DNA of 64,000 bases from CAVRUD01 sp963724285. GTDB taxonomy: Bacteria > Chloroflexota > Chloroflexia > Thermomicrobiales > UBA6265. The stretch covers positions 1-64,000 of the forward strand of contig CAVRUD010000013.1 in assembly GCA_963724285.1 (NCBI GenBank), in the 5' to 3' direction. The notes below the pieces were generated by a model, which was given only the letters and a program-made list of their open reading frames with translations, was not told the origin of the DNA and searched no databases. A program made the translations under genes and the position numbers. This document shows positions 18,305 to 25,686 of this stretch, one piece after another; the stretch's first letter is position 1; each line of letters starts with the position of its first letter.

Positions 18305-20014
18305 ATGAAGGACCCGCGTGTCTCCGAGTTATTCCAGGGGCTTGAGGCCAGTTCCCTTTCGCGCAGGCGGTTCATCAATCGCGGGCTCGCGTCGGGGCTC
18401 TCCGTCGCCGCGGTGAGCAGCTTCTTCGCTCGCCCAACCTCCTCCGCGCCAGCCTCAACCTACTCGCGGCGATCGAATCTGCAAACCGACGCTTCCACCT
18501 TGATCATCGCCGACAACCTCGCCGGGTTCTGGATCACCCTGGACCCGGCGGTCATCTACGAGATCAACTCGCAGGCCGCGTTCAACGTCGTCTACGAACC
18601 CCTCTATCACCTGCCAGATTCCACCAAGCCAGAGGCATTCGAGCCGCTCCTGGCCGAGGCTCTGCCGGAAGTCTCTGCCGACGGACTGACGGTAACGATC
18701 AAACTTCGTCAGGGCGTGACCTTTCACACTACCGGCAACCCCATGACGTCGGCGGACTGGATCTTCTCCTGGAACCGTCTGAAGAACCAGGGGCAAAATC
18801 CCTCGTTCCTGGCCGCCTACCTCGGCGAATACACAGCGGTGGACGATTTTACGATCCAACTCGCCTTGCCCTCTCCCAACGCCGCGCTTGTCGCCATCCT
18901 GTCATCGGCGCCTCTCTCGGTCACGGATAGCAAGGCGATCGCCGAAGCAGGGGGAACCGATCAGGCCGATACCCCTGAGTCGACTGACGTCCGATCCGCC
19001 ATTACTGGCGGATCGTTCGGAACCGGCCCGTACCAAATCACGACGTTCGACATCAACACAGAGGTCATCATCGAGCGCAATTCGTCGTTCTGGGGGGAGC
19101 CGGCCGCATTCGATCGGATCATTTGGCGCAACGAGCAGGATCCGAACACCCAACTCCAACTGGTCCAGACCGGCGAGGCCGATATTGCGTACAGCGTCGA
19201 TCCGGACGCAATTTCGACGGTCGAATCGGACGAGAACCTTCAGCTCCTCACTGGACCTACCCTATCCCATGACTATCTTGCGCTCCACACCCAAGACGAT
19301 CCTGGCGGTCCCCTCGCGAACAAGCAGCTGCGCCAGGCGATCGGTTGGGCGATCGACTACGACGGAATCATCAACGGCCTCTCTGGCGGCGCATCGATTC
19401 ATCCTGCCACCATCGTGCCAACGCCGCTTCTCGGCGCCGAAGATGTCCTGTCACTCGCCTACTCGCTCGATCTCGCCAAGGCCCAGGAACTGTTCGATGC
19501 GTCCGGCGTTGGTCCTGTCGAGATCACGCTGACGTATGGAGCGGGCGCTTCGAGTGCCACCGGCGTGTCTCTGGACACCTATCTCGCCAAAATCAAAGAT
19601 GACCTGGAGCAGATTGATGGGCTGACGGTCAACCTCAGCCCAATGCCACAGGCAGAACGCCTCCAGGCGTATCGAGAGGGCAAGCTGCAATTCACCTTCT
19701 CAGGTTGGGCACCCGATTACCCCGACGTCCACACCTACGCCGAACCCTTTGGCAAGTCCGATGGTGCCGCGGCCAAGCGCGTCGGCTATGTCAACCCGCA
19801 AGTCGATGAACTGCTCGCCCAGGGCATCGCCGAGTTCGACATCGAAGCCCGCAAGGCCATCTACATCGAGATCCAGAAGATCCTCATCGATGAGGCCCCG
19901 TTCTTGGTCCTTGAGCAAGTCGTCGACCGCAAGCCCGCCAGCGTCGCGGTACAGGGCGTCACAACTCACTCCGTGTACCAACTCCAGCTCCGTTACGCGT
20001 CCAAGACCGCTTAG
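18305..20014 (+). CDS. Peptide/nickel-type ABC transporter substrate-binding protein, Tat-exported
   Basis: A 569-residue extracytoplasmic binding protein of the DppA/OppA (SBP_bac_5) family, which captures oligopeptides or similar ligands for the two permeases downstream. The N-terminus has a twin-arginine signal, SLSRRRFINRGLASG, followed by a hydrophobic stretch and an Ala-rich cleavage region. Family features include ADNLAGFWITLDPA, then VYEPLYHLP, and ADWIFSWNRL with FGTGPYQI. The frame is open upstream to 18134, but the ATG at 18305 has a strong ribosome site and puts the Tat motif at residue 19. A hairpin follows at 20074. No ATPase subunit is nearby, so energising proteins must be encoded elsewhere. 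Confidence 0.92.
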   Translation: MKDPRVSELFQGLEASSLSRRRFINRGLASGLSVAAVSSFFARPTSSAPASTYSRRSNLQTDASTLIIADNLAGFWITLDPAVIYEINSQAAFNVVYEPLYHLPDSTKPEAFEPLLAEALPEVSADGLTVTIKLRQGVTFHTTGNPMTSADWIFSWNRLKNQGQNPSFLAAYLGEYTAVDDFTIQLALPSPNAALVAILSSAPLSVTDSKAIAEAGGTDQADTPESTDVRSAITGGSFGTGPYQITTFDINTEVIIERNSSFWGEPAAFDRIIWRNEQDPNTQLQLVQTGEADIAYSVDPDAISTVESDENLQLLTGPTLSHDYLALHTQDDPGGPLANKQLRQAIGWAIDYDGIINGLSGGASIHPATIVPTPLLGAEDVLSLAYSLDLAKAQELFDASGVGPVEITLTYGAGASSATGVSLDTYLAKIKDDLEQIDGLTVNLSPMPQAERLQAYREGKLQFTFSGWAPDYPDVHTYAEPFGKSDGAAAKRVGYVNPQVDELLAQGIAEFDIEARKAIYIEIQKILIDEAPFLVLEQVVDRKPASVAVQGVTTHSVYQLQLRYASKTA

Positions 20015-20073
20015 CAACGCGTTTAGGGCCGTCACGACCGGCACCAATGCCGGCTCCGTTCAGTGTCACGCAG

Positions 20074-20114
20074 CCGCCCTCGGCCCGGGTTCTCTTTGCC
20101 CGGGCCGAGGGCGG
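20074..20114 (+). terminator. Intercistronic 16-bp hairpin
   Basis: Perfect stem 20074-20089 with 20099-20114 and a 9-base loop, lying between the binding-protein gene and the first permease. There is no uridine run. It probably attenuates read-through or protects the upstream mRNA, giving an excess of binding protein over permease. Confidence 0.6.
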
Positions 20115-20219
20115 GATGGACGAAACGTGCACCGATTTGATCCGACAACCGATTTGATCCGACAAGCGAAACGCTCTCCCAGCTGAGCGCCGAATTCGGC
20201 GGACTCTCCCGAGGCACTC

Positions 20220-21239
20220 ATGGGACTCTCCACCTATATCCTTCATCGCATCGTTCTGGCTGTGGTCGTCCTCTTTGTGGTCAGCATCGCCACGTTCATC
20301 CTCGTCCACGCCGTCCCTGGCGACCCGCTGGCGGCCATCATGGGCGACCGCGCTGCCGACAACCCCGAGATCCGTGCCCAATATGAAGAGCGCTGGGGCC
20401 TGAACGATCCGCTGCCGGTCCAGTACGTGACCTATCTGAGCAATATCGTGCGGGGAGACTTTGGCGAGTCGATCAGTTCGCGACGGCCGGTGTCGGAGGA
20501 TCTCCGTCAATTCATACCGGCCACGATCGAGCTCACCATCGCGGCCATGTTCTTCGCCCTCGGTGTGGGCATTCCGCTTGGCATCGTCGCCGGGATCTAT
20601 CACGGCCGCTGGCCGGATAACCTCTCGCGCTTCGTCGCCCTGATCGGCACGAGTGTGCCAGTCTTTTGGTTAGGGCTTCTGCTGTCTTACCTCGTCTGGT
20701 TCAAGCTCGGCTGGCTGCCGCGACAGGGCCAGCTCGACACCGGCATGGAACCTCCCAACGTCGTCACCGGCATGGTCACCATCGATGCTCTTATCGCCGG
20801 CGAGGGCGAGGTGTTCCGCAGTGCCATTCGCCACCTGATCCTGCCGGGCATCGTCCTCGGCTCTTACGCCATGGGCATCATCGCCCGCATGCTCCGCTCT
20901 TCCCTGGTGAGCGCGCTCGCCGACGATTATGTGAGAACGGCCCGGGCAAAAGGGCTGGGCGAGCGCCGTGTTGTCGTCGGCCACGCGCTCCGAAATGCCT
21001 TGATACCTACCGTGACCGTTCTCGGACTTACGTTTGCCAGTCTTCTAGCTGGCGCGGTGCTGACCGAATCCATCTTTGCCTGGCCGGGAATCGGCCGATA
21101 CGCCGTCAAGACAGCGCTCGGCCTGGACTATCCGGGTCTGCTGGGAGTCACGCTTTTCGTTGCGGTGGCGTACATTTCGTTCAACCTGATCGTTGACATC
21201 ATCTACGGCATTCTCGATCCCCGGATACGGATGTCATGA
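20220..21239 (+). CDS. Peptide-type ABC transporter permease, DppB-like
   Basis: A 339-residue integral membrane subunit with six hydrophobic segments and the family N-terminus YILHRIVLAVVVLFVVS, then HAVPGDPLAAIMG. The cytoplasmic EAA-type loop that docks the ATPase is DDYVRTARAKGLGERRVV. It forms the channel together with the next gene. The ATG at 20220 is the natural start. Its TGA overlaps an ATG (ATGA at 21236-21239) in a frame that closes after 14 codons, so that ATG is not used; the next gene starts at 21274. Confidence 0.93.
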   Translation: MGLSTYILHRIVLAVVVLFVVSIATFILVHAVPGDPLAAIMGDRAADNPEIRAQYEERWGLNDPLPVQYVTYLSNIVRGDFGESISSRRPVSEDLRQFIPATIELTIAAMFFALGVGIPLGIVAGIYHGRWPDNLSRFVALIGTSVPVFWLGLLLSYLVWFKLGWLPRQGQLDTGMEPPNVVTGMVTIDALIAGEGEVFRSAIRHLILPGIVLGSYAMGIIARMLRSSLVSALADDYVRTARAKGLGERRVVVGHALRNALIPTVTVLGLTFASLLAGAVLTESIFAWPGIGRYAVKTALGLDYPGLLGVTLFVAVAYISFNLIVDIIYGILDPRIRMS

Positions 21240-21273
21240 GCGGCATCACCGATGCCGGGATGATGGAGTCGCT

Positions 21274-22185
21274 GTGGTAACGATCGCCGCCCCACGGTCC
21301 GAATCCACGACGATCGCCGCCGAGATCGTCCGGCCCCACCGATCCCAATTCGGTGAGATCCGCCGGGTCTTGCGCCGGCAGCCGCTGGCCATGGCCGGAC
21401 TGGCAATCATCCTCTTTTGGTTGGCGGTGGCCATCCTCGCGCCAGTTCTTCCAATCTCCGACCCGAACGGTCAGGACATCCCCAACAAGCTTCGCGCGCC
21501 GGGAATCGAGTTTCCCCTGGGAACCGACGACCTCGGCCGCGATATGGTCAGCCGGGTGATCTGGGGAGCAAGGATCTCGGTCCCTGCTGGAATCATGGTG
21601 GTGCTGGCGACCGGCACGATCGGATGCCTGCTCGGCGCGATTGCCGGCTATTTCGGCGGTGCGGTCGACAGCTTCATCATGCGCATCTGCGATGCGGTCC
21701 TGTCATTCCCGTCGATCATCCTGGCGATGGCGATCACGGCCGCGCGTGGCGGACCTGGACTTGGCAACGCCCTGGTCGCCGTCGTCCTGGTGCTGTGGCC
21801 GGAATATGCCCGCTTGATGCGAGGCCAGGTTCTTTCGATCAGGGCGAACGACTTCGTCACGGCCGCGGAATCGCTCGGGGCATCGAGATGGCGAATTCTG
21901 GCCCGGCACATTCTGCCGAGCACCGACGCGCCCATCATCGTCAAGGCGACCCTGGACGTCGGCAACGCCATCGTGATCACCGCCGGACTGAGTTTCATCG
22001 GACTGGGCGCGGTGCCTCCGGATCCCGAGTGGGGCGCCATGATCAATCAGGGCTTTCGCAAGGGCCTGCAGTATTGGTGGTATTCGGCGGTGCCTGGAAT
22101 CGCGATCATGAGTATCGTCATGGCCCTCAACTTCTTTGGCGACGGCCTCCGTGACGCCCTTGACCCACGGCGACGCGGAAGTTAG
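21274..22185 (+). CDS. Peptide-type ABC transporter permease, DppC-like
   Basis: A 303-residue second permease of the importer. The early helix LAMAGLAIILFWLAVAILAP is followed by FPLGTDDLGRDMVSRVIWGAR, the DppC/OppC hallmark. The EAA loop is NDFVTAAESLGASRWRI, and the C-terminus is NFFGDGLRDALDPR. The GTG at 21274, with TGGAG upstream, is chosen because the frame further back, to 21193, lies inside dppB. The two permeases form a heterodimer. In many genomes the two ATPases follow directly, but here a YbaK-like gene follows. Confidence 0.92.
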   Translation: MVTIAAPRSESTTIAAEIVRPHRSQFGEIRRVLRRQPLAMAGLAIILFWLAVAILAPVLPISDPNGQDIPNKLRAPGIEFPLGTDDLGRDMVSRVIWGARISVPAGIMVVLATGTIGCLLGAIAGYFGGAVDSFIMRICDAVLSFPSIILAMAITAARGGPGLGNALVAVVLVLWPEYARLMRGQVLSIRANDFVTAAESLGASRWRILARHILPSTDAPIIVKATLDVGNAIVITAGLSFIGLGAVPPDPEWGAMINQGFRKGLQYWWYSAVPGIAIMSIVMALNFFGDGLRDALDPRRRGS

Positions 22186-22280
22186 GTGCCAATTCGTAGG
22201 CAACGCTTTCTCCTGCTTGCTAAGATCGCGGCCAACACGTTGCCCATGCATCCAGCAGGTGATAAAGGTTTGAATCCCAG

Positions 22281-22803
22281 GTGAACGATCAATCTCGATC
22301 GGGTGTCCACGGAGCGTGGCCGTCCGACCCGGTACCCGCACACCTGCTGGCGTACATCGCCGAACATCGAGTCGACGCCGAGGTCTTGGTGCCTGGGGTG
22401 CCCATGCCCACGGTGCCGATGGCGGCCGCGGCGATTGGGGTGAGCGAAAGCGAGATCCTCGAAGTCGCTGGTGTTCGCGGCGCCGGACGGGCAACTCGTG
22501 CTGGCAATTGCGGCCGGCCCGGCCCGGATCGACCGGGGCCTCCTCGCTGACGCCGCCGGTCTGCCGAAGTTGAAACTTGCAGACGCAACCGTCGTCCAGG
22601 AATCTACCGGGTTTCCGGCGGGCGGTGTGGCGCCAATCGGCCATCTGACCCCCCTGCGCGTCATCCTGGACGAAGGTGCGGCGGCGCTCGATGTCGCCTA
22701 CGGAGGAGCTGGGACCGAGCACGGCCTACTCCGGATCGCGCCCGTAGACATCATTCGCCTGACAGGGGCGATCGTCGCTCAGATCACCGCGCCGATCCCG
22801 TAG
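22281..22803 (+). CDS. YbaK/EbsC-type aminoacyl-tRNA deacylase, one frameshift
   Basis: Members of this family trans-edit misacylated tRNAs (Cys-tRNA-Pro, Ala-tRNA-Pro) in the cytoplasm. The GTG at 22281 opens a frame with DAEVLVPGVPMPTVPMAAA and SESEIL. At about 22462-22472 the reading must move one base forward to continue SLVFAAPDGQLVLAIAAG, the core lysine region LADAAGLPKLKLAD and the family glycine loop TGFPAGGVAPIGH. The sum of 523 bases is 3n+1. Removing one base near position 22465 would give the usual ILKSLVF. The end of the gene lies 34 bases before the inverted repeat that bounds the accessory segment. Either a sequencing error or early decay at the border of an insertion would fit. 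Confidence 0.82.
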
Positions 22804-23429
22804 CGTAACCCCGTCTGCTTTCGACGAAAGTAGCGGCAAACCTCGCCGCATGATCCTCCACACATGTTTGCAATACGGGTGGCGAAGCGGCACGCCTCGC
22901 CTCCACGTGCCGGCTCTGCCGCTGATTTGATCTGATTCTGGGGGGTCGCCCCCTGGGGGCGGCGCGGTCGACCGCGCCGCGTCGGGCTCGCTGCTGTCCG
23001 AGGTGGTTCCGTTCGACGCGCAATTTTTACCGACGTCAAATGCCGGCGGGGCGTCCGCGACAACATGCGGTCGCCGCACGGGCCGGTCCGGGACGGCGCC
23101 GTCCCAAGCGCAGACGCTCCCTCGCCCAAGCGGCGCGCCGGGCCGGCCGCCCGCCTCCCTCTCGTGCCCGTCTCCGTTGAGGTGGGATAGAGGTCGATCG
23201 CGAGGGTGATCGCCGGCTCCAGCACGTAGGGTCGGCCGTGGACGTAGGTCCGCTGGCCACGCTGGTGGCTGAGAGGGTAGAGCGCTTCCCGGCCGCGGTA
23301 CGGCTCCTCCGAACCGTGCAGCTGCAGCCGCACGGTCGACGCCTCGCCCCACAGCGGGATCTCACCGATCGAGCGGTCGTCGGTCCAATAGGGATCTTCG
23401 TTGTCGGGAGTCGCGTCGCGCTCGCGCAT
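22779..23429 (-). CDS. Hypothetical protein, doubtful
   Basis: An open frame of 216 codons from the ATG at 23429. The first 75 residues (RERDATPDNEDPYWTDDR, then EALYPLSHQRG and GRPYVLEPAITLAIDLYP) look protein-like, with ordinary composition. The rest is Arg/Pro/Ala-rich and runs through the palindrome at 22959-22980 and the 36-bp inverted repeat, so the real reading frame may end or break earlier. I do not recognise a family. It lies 87 bases behind the truncated ssb fragment on the same strand and could have travelled with it. No good ribosome site is seen. Treat as a possible gene remnant. Confidence 0.3.
   Translation of the reverse strand: MRERDATPDNEDPYWTDDRSIGEIPLWGEASTVRLQLHGSEEPYRGREALYPLSHQRGQRTYVHGRPYVLEPAITLAIDLYPTSTETGTRGRRAAGPARRLGEGASALGTAPSRTGPCGDRMLSRTPRRHLTSVKIARRTEPPRTAASPTRRGRPRRPQGATPQNQIKSAAEPARGGEACRFATRIANMCGGSCGEVCRYFRRKQTGLRYGIGAVI
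22837..22872 (+). repeat. 36-bp inverted repeat, left copy
   Basis: An exact 36-base match, in opposite orientation, to 28197-28232. The core reads GCCGCATGATCCTCCACACA. Together the two copies bracket about 5.4 kb of unrelated genes and gene fragments. They may be terminal repeats of a mobile unit or two copies of a small dispersed element. Confidence 0.85.
22959..22980. repeat. 22-bp perfect palindrome
   Basis: GCGGCGCGGTC followed by its exact reverse complement, next to a GC-rich run of G and C blocks (22940-22958). It may form a hairpin near the left end of the accessory segment. Function unknown. Confidence 0.5.
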
Positions 23430-23516
23430 AAGCCGCTTATAGCACGGGGAGCGGGACACACCATCGATCAGGTTGCCACGACGGGGTGTTGGGCCCTTGA
23501 CAGGGGCAGCGGGACG

Positions 23517-23735
23517 TCAGAACGGGATCTCGTCGGGGGAGACATCCTCCGCGGCGGTTGTTGGGCTCTGTTCGACGGGCGGTTGATCGACCTTGCGGCG
23601 CCCGAGGAATAGGACGTCGCCGGCGACGACCTCGGCCACCCCGCGCACCTTGCCTTCCTCGTCCTGGAAGCTGCGGTACTGCAGGCGCCCTTCGACGTAG
23701 AGCGGGTCGTCCTTCTTGATGTACTTGGCCGTCGC
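23517..23735 (-). pseudogene. ssb: C-terminal fragment of single-stranded DNA-binding protein
   Basis: Read on the minus strand in a frame without a start codon, this encodes 72 residues that match the end of SSB. The OB-fold strands are YIKKDDPLYVEGRLQYRS and GKVRGVAEVVAGDVLFLG, followed by an acidic tail ending DEIPF, the usual SSB tip that recruits repair proteins. The similarity stops abruptly at about 23735, where roughly 60 N-terminal residues should follow. Upstream sequence in all frames is unrelated and instead belongs to another fragment on the opposite strand. The gene is therefore cut by a recombination or insertion junction (or an assembly join) and cannot give a working SSB. Confidence 0.8.
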
Positions 23736-23740
23736 ACTCC

Positions 23741-23947
23741 TCTGGCGAGGTGTGCGGAGTTCGCGGATTCGTCGCTTACTACGCCACGCGGGCAGGGGAT
23801 ACCCTCACCAGTGTGACGGTCTGCGAGACGCAAGCGGGGACCCAGGAATCGACGCGACGGGCGAGCGACTGGGTCAAACAGAACCTGACCGGCGCCTCGA
23901 CCGCTGCGCCGCGGATCACCGAAGGGAAGACCTTCGTGCAGTTCTGA
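23741..23947 (+). pseudogene. C-terminal fragment of a small conserved protein (ABM-like)
   Basis: The frame GFVAYYATRAGDTLTSVTV, then ESTRRASDWVKQNL, resembles the C-terminal two thirds of small actinobacterial/chloroflexotal proteins with a ferredoxin-like, antibiotic-biosynthesis-monooxygenase type fold (recognised from memory of the family pattern). A GTG at 23750 could start a 65-residue product, but there is no ribosome site and the usual N-terminus is absent. Similarity begins right where the ssb fragment on the other strand stops, so both genes appear cut at one joint at about 23736-23750. Probably non-functional. Confidence 0.5.
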
Positions 23948-24321
23948 TCACTCGCCGCGTGCTGACATCGTGGCACGAAGAACGTGGGGCGGGCTGCGGT
24001 CCGTCCCACTGTCGGTTAATGGATCAGGTTCGTCTAACAGCTTACCCGGTGAGCAACAAATGAGACGCTGATTGTGAGACAGGTGTTGAGACGATCGGCC
24101 GTACTTAGCGAAGCATGAAACGAACGCTGTTCGGGGTTGTCGCAGAAACGCTCCATTATGAGAGTCCGACCTTTCGACGGTACTCGGGTGCTCTGTCGGC
24201 TTGGTTGACCGCGCATACCGTCCAAGGACGGTATGCGCGGTCTCTGTTTGACGTTCTCCGCCAATCGGCGGATCTAGACTGGTCTGAGCGGTTTGGTCAC
24301 CGCTCGTCGAGGATTTGGGCG
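23948..24321. other. Gene-free stretch with one strong hairpin
   Basis: Only a 75-codon frame from the ATG at 24115 is present, without family similarity or a ribosome site, and I do not call it. The notable structure is the perfect 17-bp inverted repeat described separately (24207-24242). Confidence 0.4.
24207..24242. terminator. 17-bp perfect inverted repeat
   Basis: Arms 24207-24223 and 24226-24242 are exactly complementary with two bases between them. It lies 80 bases beyond the stop of the cupin gene (minus strand) and may end that transcript, though no uridine run follows. A protein-binding palindrome is the alternative. Confidence 0.5.
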
Positions 24322-24711
24322 TCAGCCCGCCATCTTCGCTAGCATGTGATCGATGACTTCGCTGTGCTCCCTTTCAGGGCTGAAAAGGATCACCTCGGCG
24401 TCCTCGGCGACCCGCACCGTGTGGCCTGGTGGCCAGTAGAAGAGGTCTCCTGCGAGGACGTTCTCTTTGGTACCGTCCGCAAAGGTGACGACGAGATCGC
24501 CTTGAAGAAGGTAGCCCCAGTGCGGCGACTGGCATAGGTCATCCTTGAGGCCTTGAAGTAGCGGCGCGATGTCCGTGCCTGCGCCGAGCGAAAAGTACTC
24601 GCCGCTCATAGAGCCGTATCCTGAGGCGTCTCCGAAGTTTGGCAGTTGTCTCGCGACTGCGCCCGGAACATCGATTCGAACCGGAATGTCTTGCTTGGAT
24701 ATCCGCATCAT
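24322..24711 (-). CDS. Cupin-domain protein
   Basis: A 129-residue single-domain cupin. The beta-barrel motifs are SPHWGYLLQGDLVVTFADG and AGDLFYWPPGHTVRVAEDAE, close to the two cupin consensus boxes, although only some of the usual metal-binding histidines are present. The opening ISKQDIPVRIDVPGAVARQL suggests a relative of small cupins that sense or modify an organic ligand. The ATG pair at 24711/24708 has AGGAGA upstream; either may start. Function cannot be deduced. It is an intact gene inside the accessory segment. Confidence 0.8.
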   Translation of the reverse strand: MMRISKQDIPVRIDVPGAVARQLPNFGDASGYGSMSGEYFSLGAGTDIAPLLQGLKDDLCQSPHWGYLLQGDLVVTFADGTKENVLAGDLFYWPPGHTVRVAEDAEVILFSPEREHSEVIDHMLAKMAG

Positions 24712-24826
24712 CGTCTCCTATCTGATACCTGTTGATTGGTTGTGTCCGTCATGACGCCGTCAGGGTCAGGGGCCCGTCATGGTCAGCAGGGGCTAGTCCA
24801 GCCGTTCCTTGGTTCGTGACGGCGGC

Positions 24827-24859
24827 ACGACGGACCGGGGCGGGTCCCCGGTCCGTCGT
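24827..24859 (-). terminator. Hairpin after the secreted-protein gene
   Basis: A 14-bp perfect stem (24827-24840 with 24846-24859) with a 5-base loop, 38 bases downstream of the stop at 24897 on the minus strand. Very GC-rich and without a T run. Likely a transcription end for that gene. Confidence 0.55.
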
Positions 24860-24896
24860 CGCGGGGGGTCGTGGCGGTCGTCGACGTCGGCGGGCG

Positions 24897-25493
24897 CTAG
24901 TACGGCTGCCCCGGCAGGTGCTGCCCCGGCAGGTAAGGACCGTCGCCGCCGTCGACGGCACAAGCGAACTCGACGGTCAGCCAGTTGCTCCAGACCGCCG
25001 TCACCTCGTCGAGGGCCCGCATCATCGCCGTCGTCCCGCACAGCTGCCCGAAGGCCTCGTAGAGGCCGCCCCCGGGGACGTCCACCAAACTCCGCCCCAG
25101 CGGGCCGTCGCCCGGCTGGTGGACCAGGACGGTGGTGGCGAGGCTGGCGGTGACCCAGCGGGGCTCGTAGAGCTTGGCGCCCATCTGGTCGTAGACGGCC
25201 AGGTAGACGCGGCCGCCGGGGGTGAAGTCCGTGCCGGTGACGGTGAACAGGTCCGGCGTCCGGGTGCCGGCCGAGACGTCGGTCAGGCTGGGGATGGGGG
25301 CGGCTGATGCCCCGGCCAGCCCCGGGTCGGCGGCGGCGGGGCGGCCGCCCGTGGCGCCGCCCAGGGCCAGGAGGGCGAGGAGGGCGAGGACGCCGGCGAC
25401 TCTGAACGTCAATCCGAGCGCGAGCGCGCCGCCTACCGTCACGATCCACCGTCCGACTTTGGCTTCGAGTCTGTGCGTCGTCTGCGTCTTCAT
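24897..25493 (-). CDS. Secreted hypothetical protein
   Basis: A 198-residue protein with a probable signal or anchor segment (VAGVLALLALLALGGATGG, about residues 32-50) and a cleavage-like Ala stretch after it. The mature part begins with SLTDVSAGTRTPDLFTVTGT and continues GTDFTPGGRVYLAVYDQMG, which resembles an IPT/TIG-like beta-sandwich repeat. There are two cysteines (in GQLCGTT and EFACAV) that might form a disulfide. Similar proteins occur as stand-alone secreted products in Thermomicrobia, but I cannot name a function. It lies directly in front of the large LuxR-type regulator, on the same strand, within the accessory segment. Confidence 0.7.
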   Translation of the reverse strand: MKTQTTHRLEAKVGRWIVTVGGALALGLTFRVAGVLALLALLALGGATGGRPAAADPGLAGASAAPIPSLTDVSAGTRTPDLFTVTGTDFTPGGRVYLAVYDQMGAKLYEPRWVTASLATTVLVHQPGDGPLGRSLVDVPGGGLYEAFGQLCGTTAMMRALDEVTAVWSNWLTVEFACAVDGGDGPYLPGQHLPGQPY

Positions 25494-25686
25494 CGTCGTG
25501 CTCCCCAGCCTTGATCGCTTCTCCCGGCCCGCCGCCGGGTCCCGTGTGGGATGCTTCGATCATGCCGGGGGAGCGCCGGGGGCGAATCGAACGGAGGTCG
25601 CAACCGCCGAGCGGACGCGTGGGAGCCGGTCTACGACCTTGGTCGTAGGCGAGTCGCGGGCCGCCCGGAACGCTGCGGATTCGGGC

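Noticed and set aside
21236..21280. ATG overlapping the DppB stop as start of the second permease
   Set aside because: That frame closes after 14 codons; the GTG at 21274 opens the correct frame.
24115..24342. 75-codon plus-strand frame beginning MKRTLFGVVAETLHYES
   Set aside because: No ribosome site and no family similarity; it spans the 17-bp hairpin and runs into the cupin gene's 3' end.
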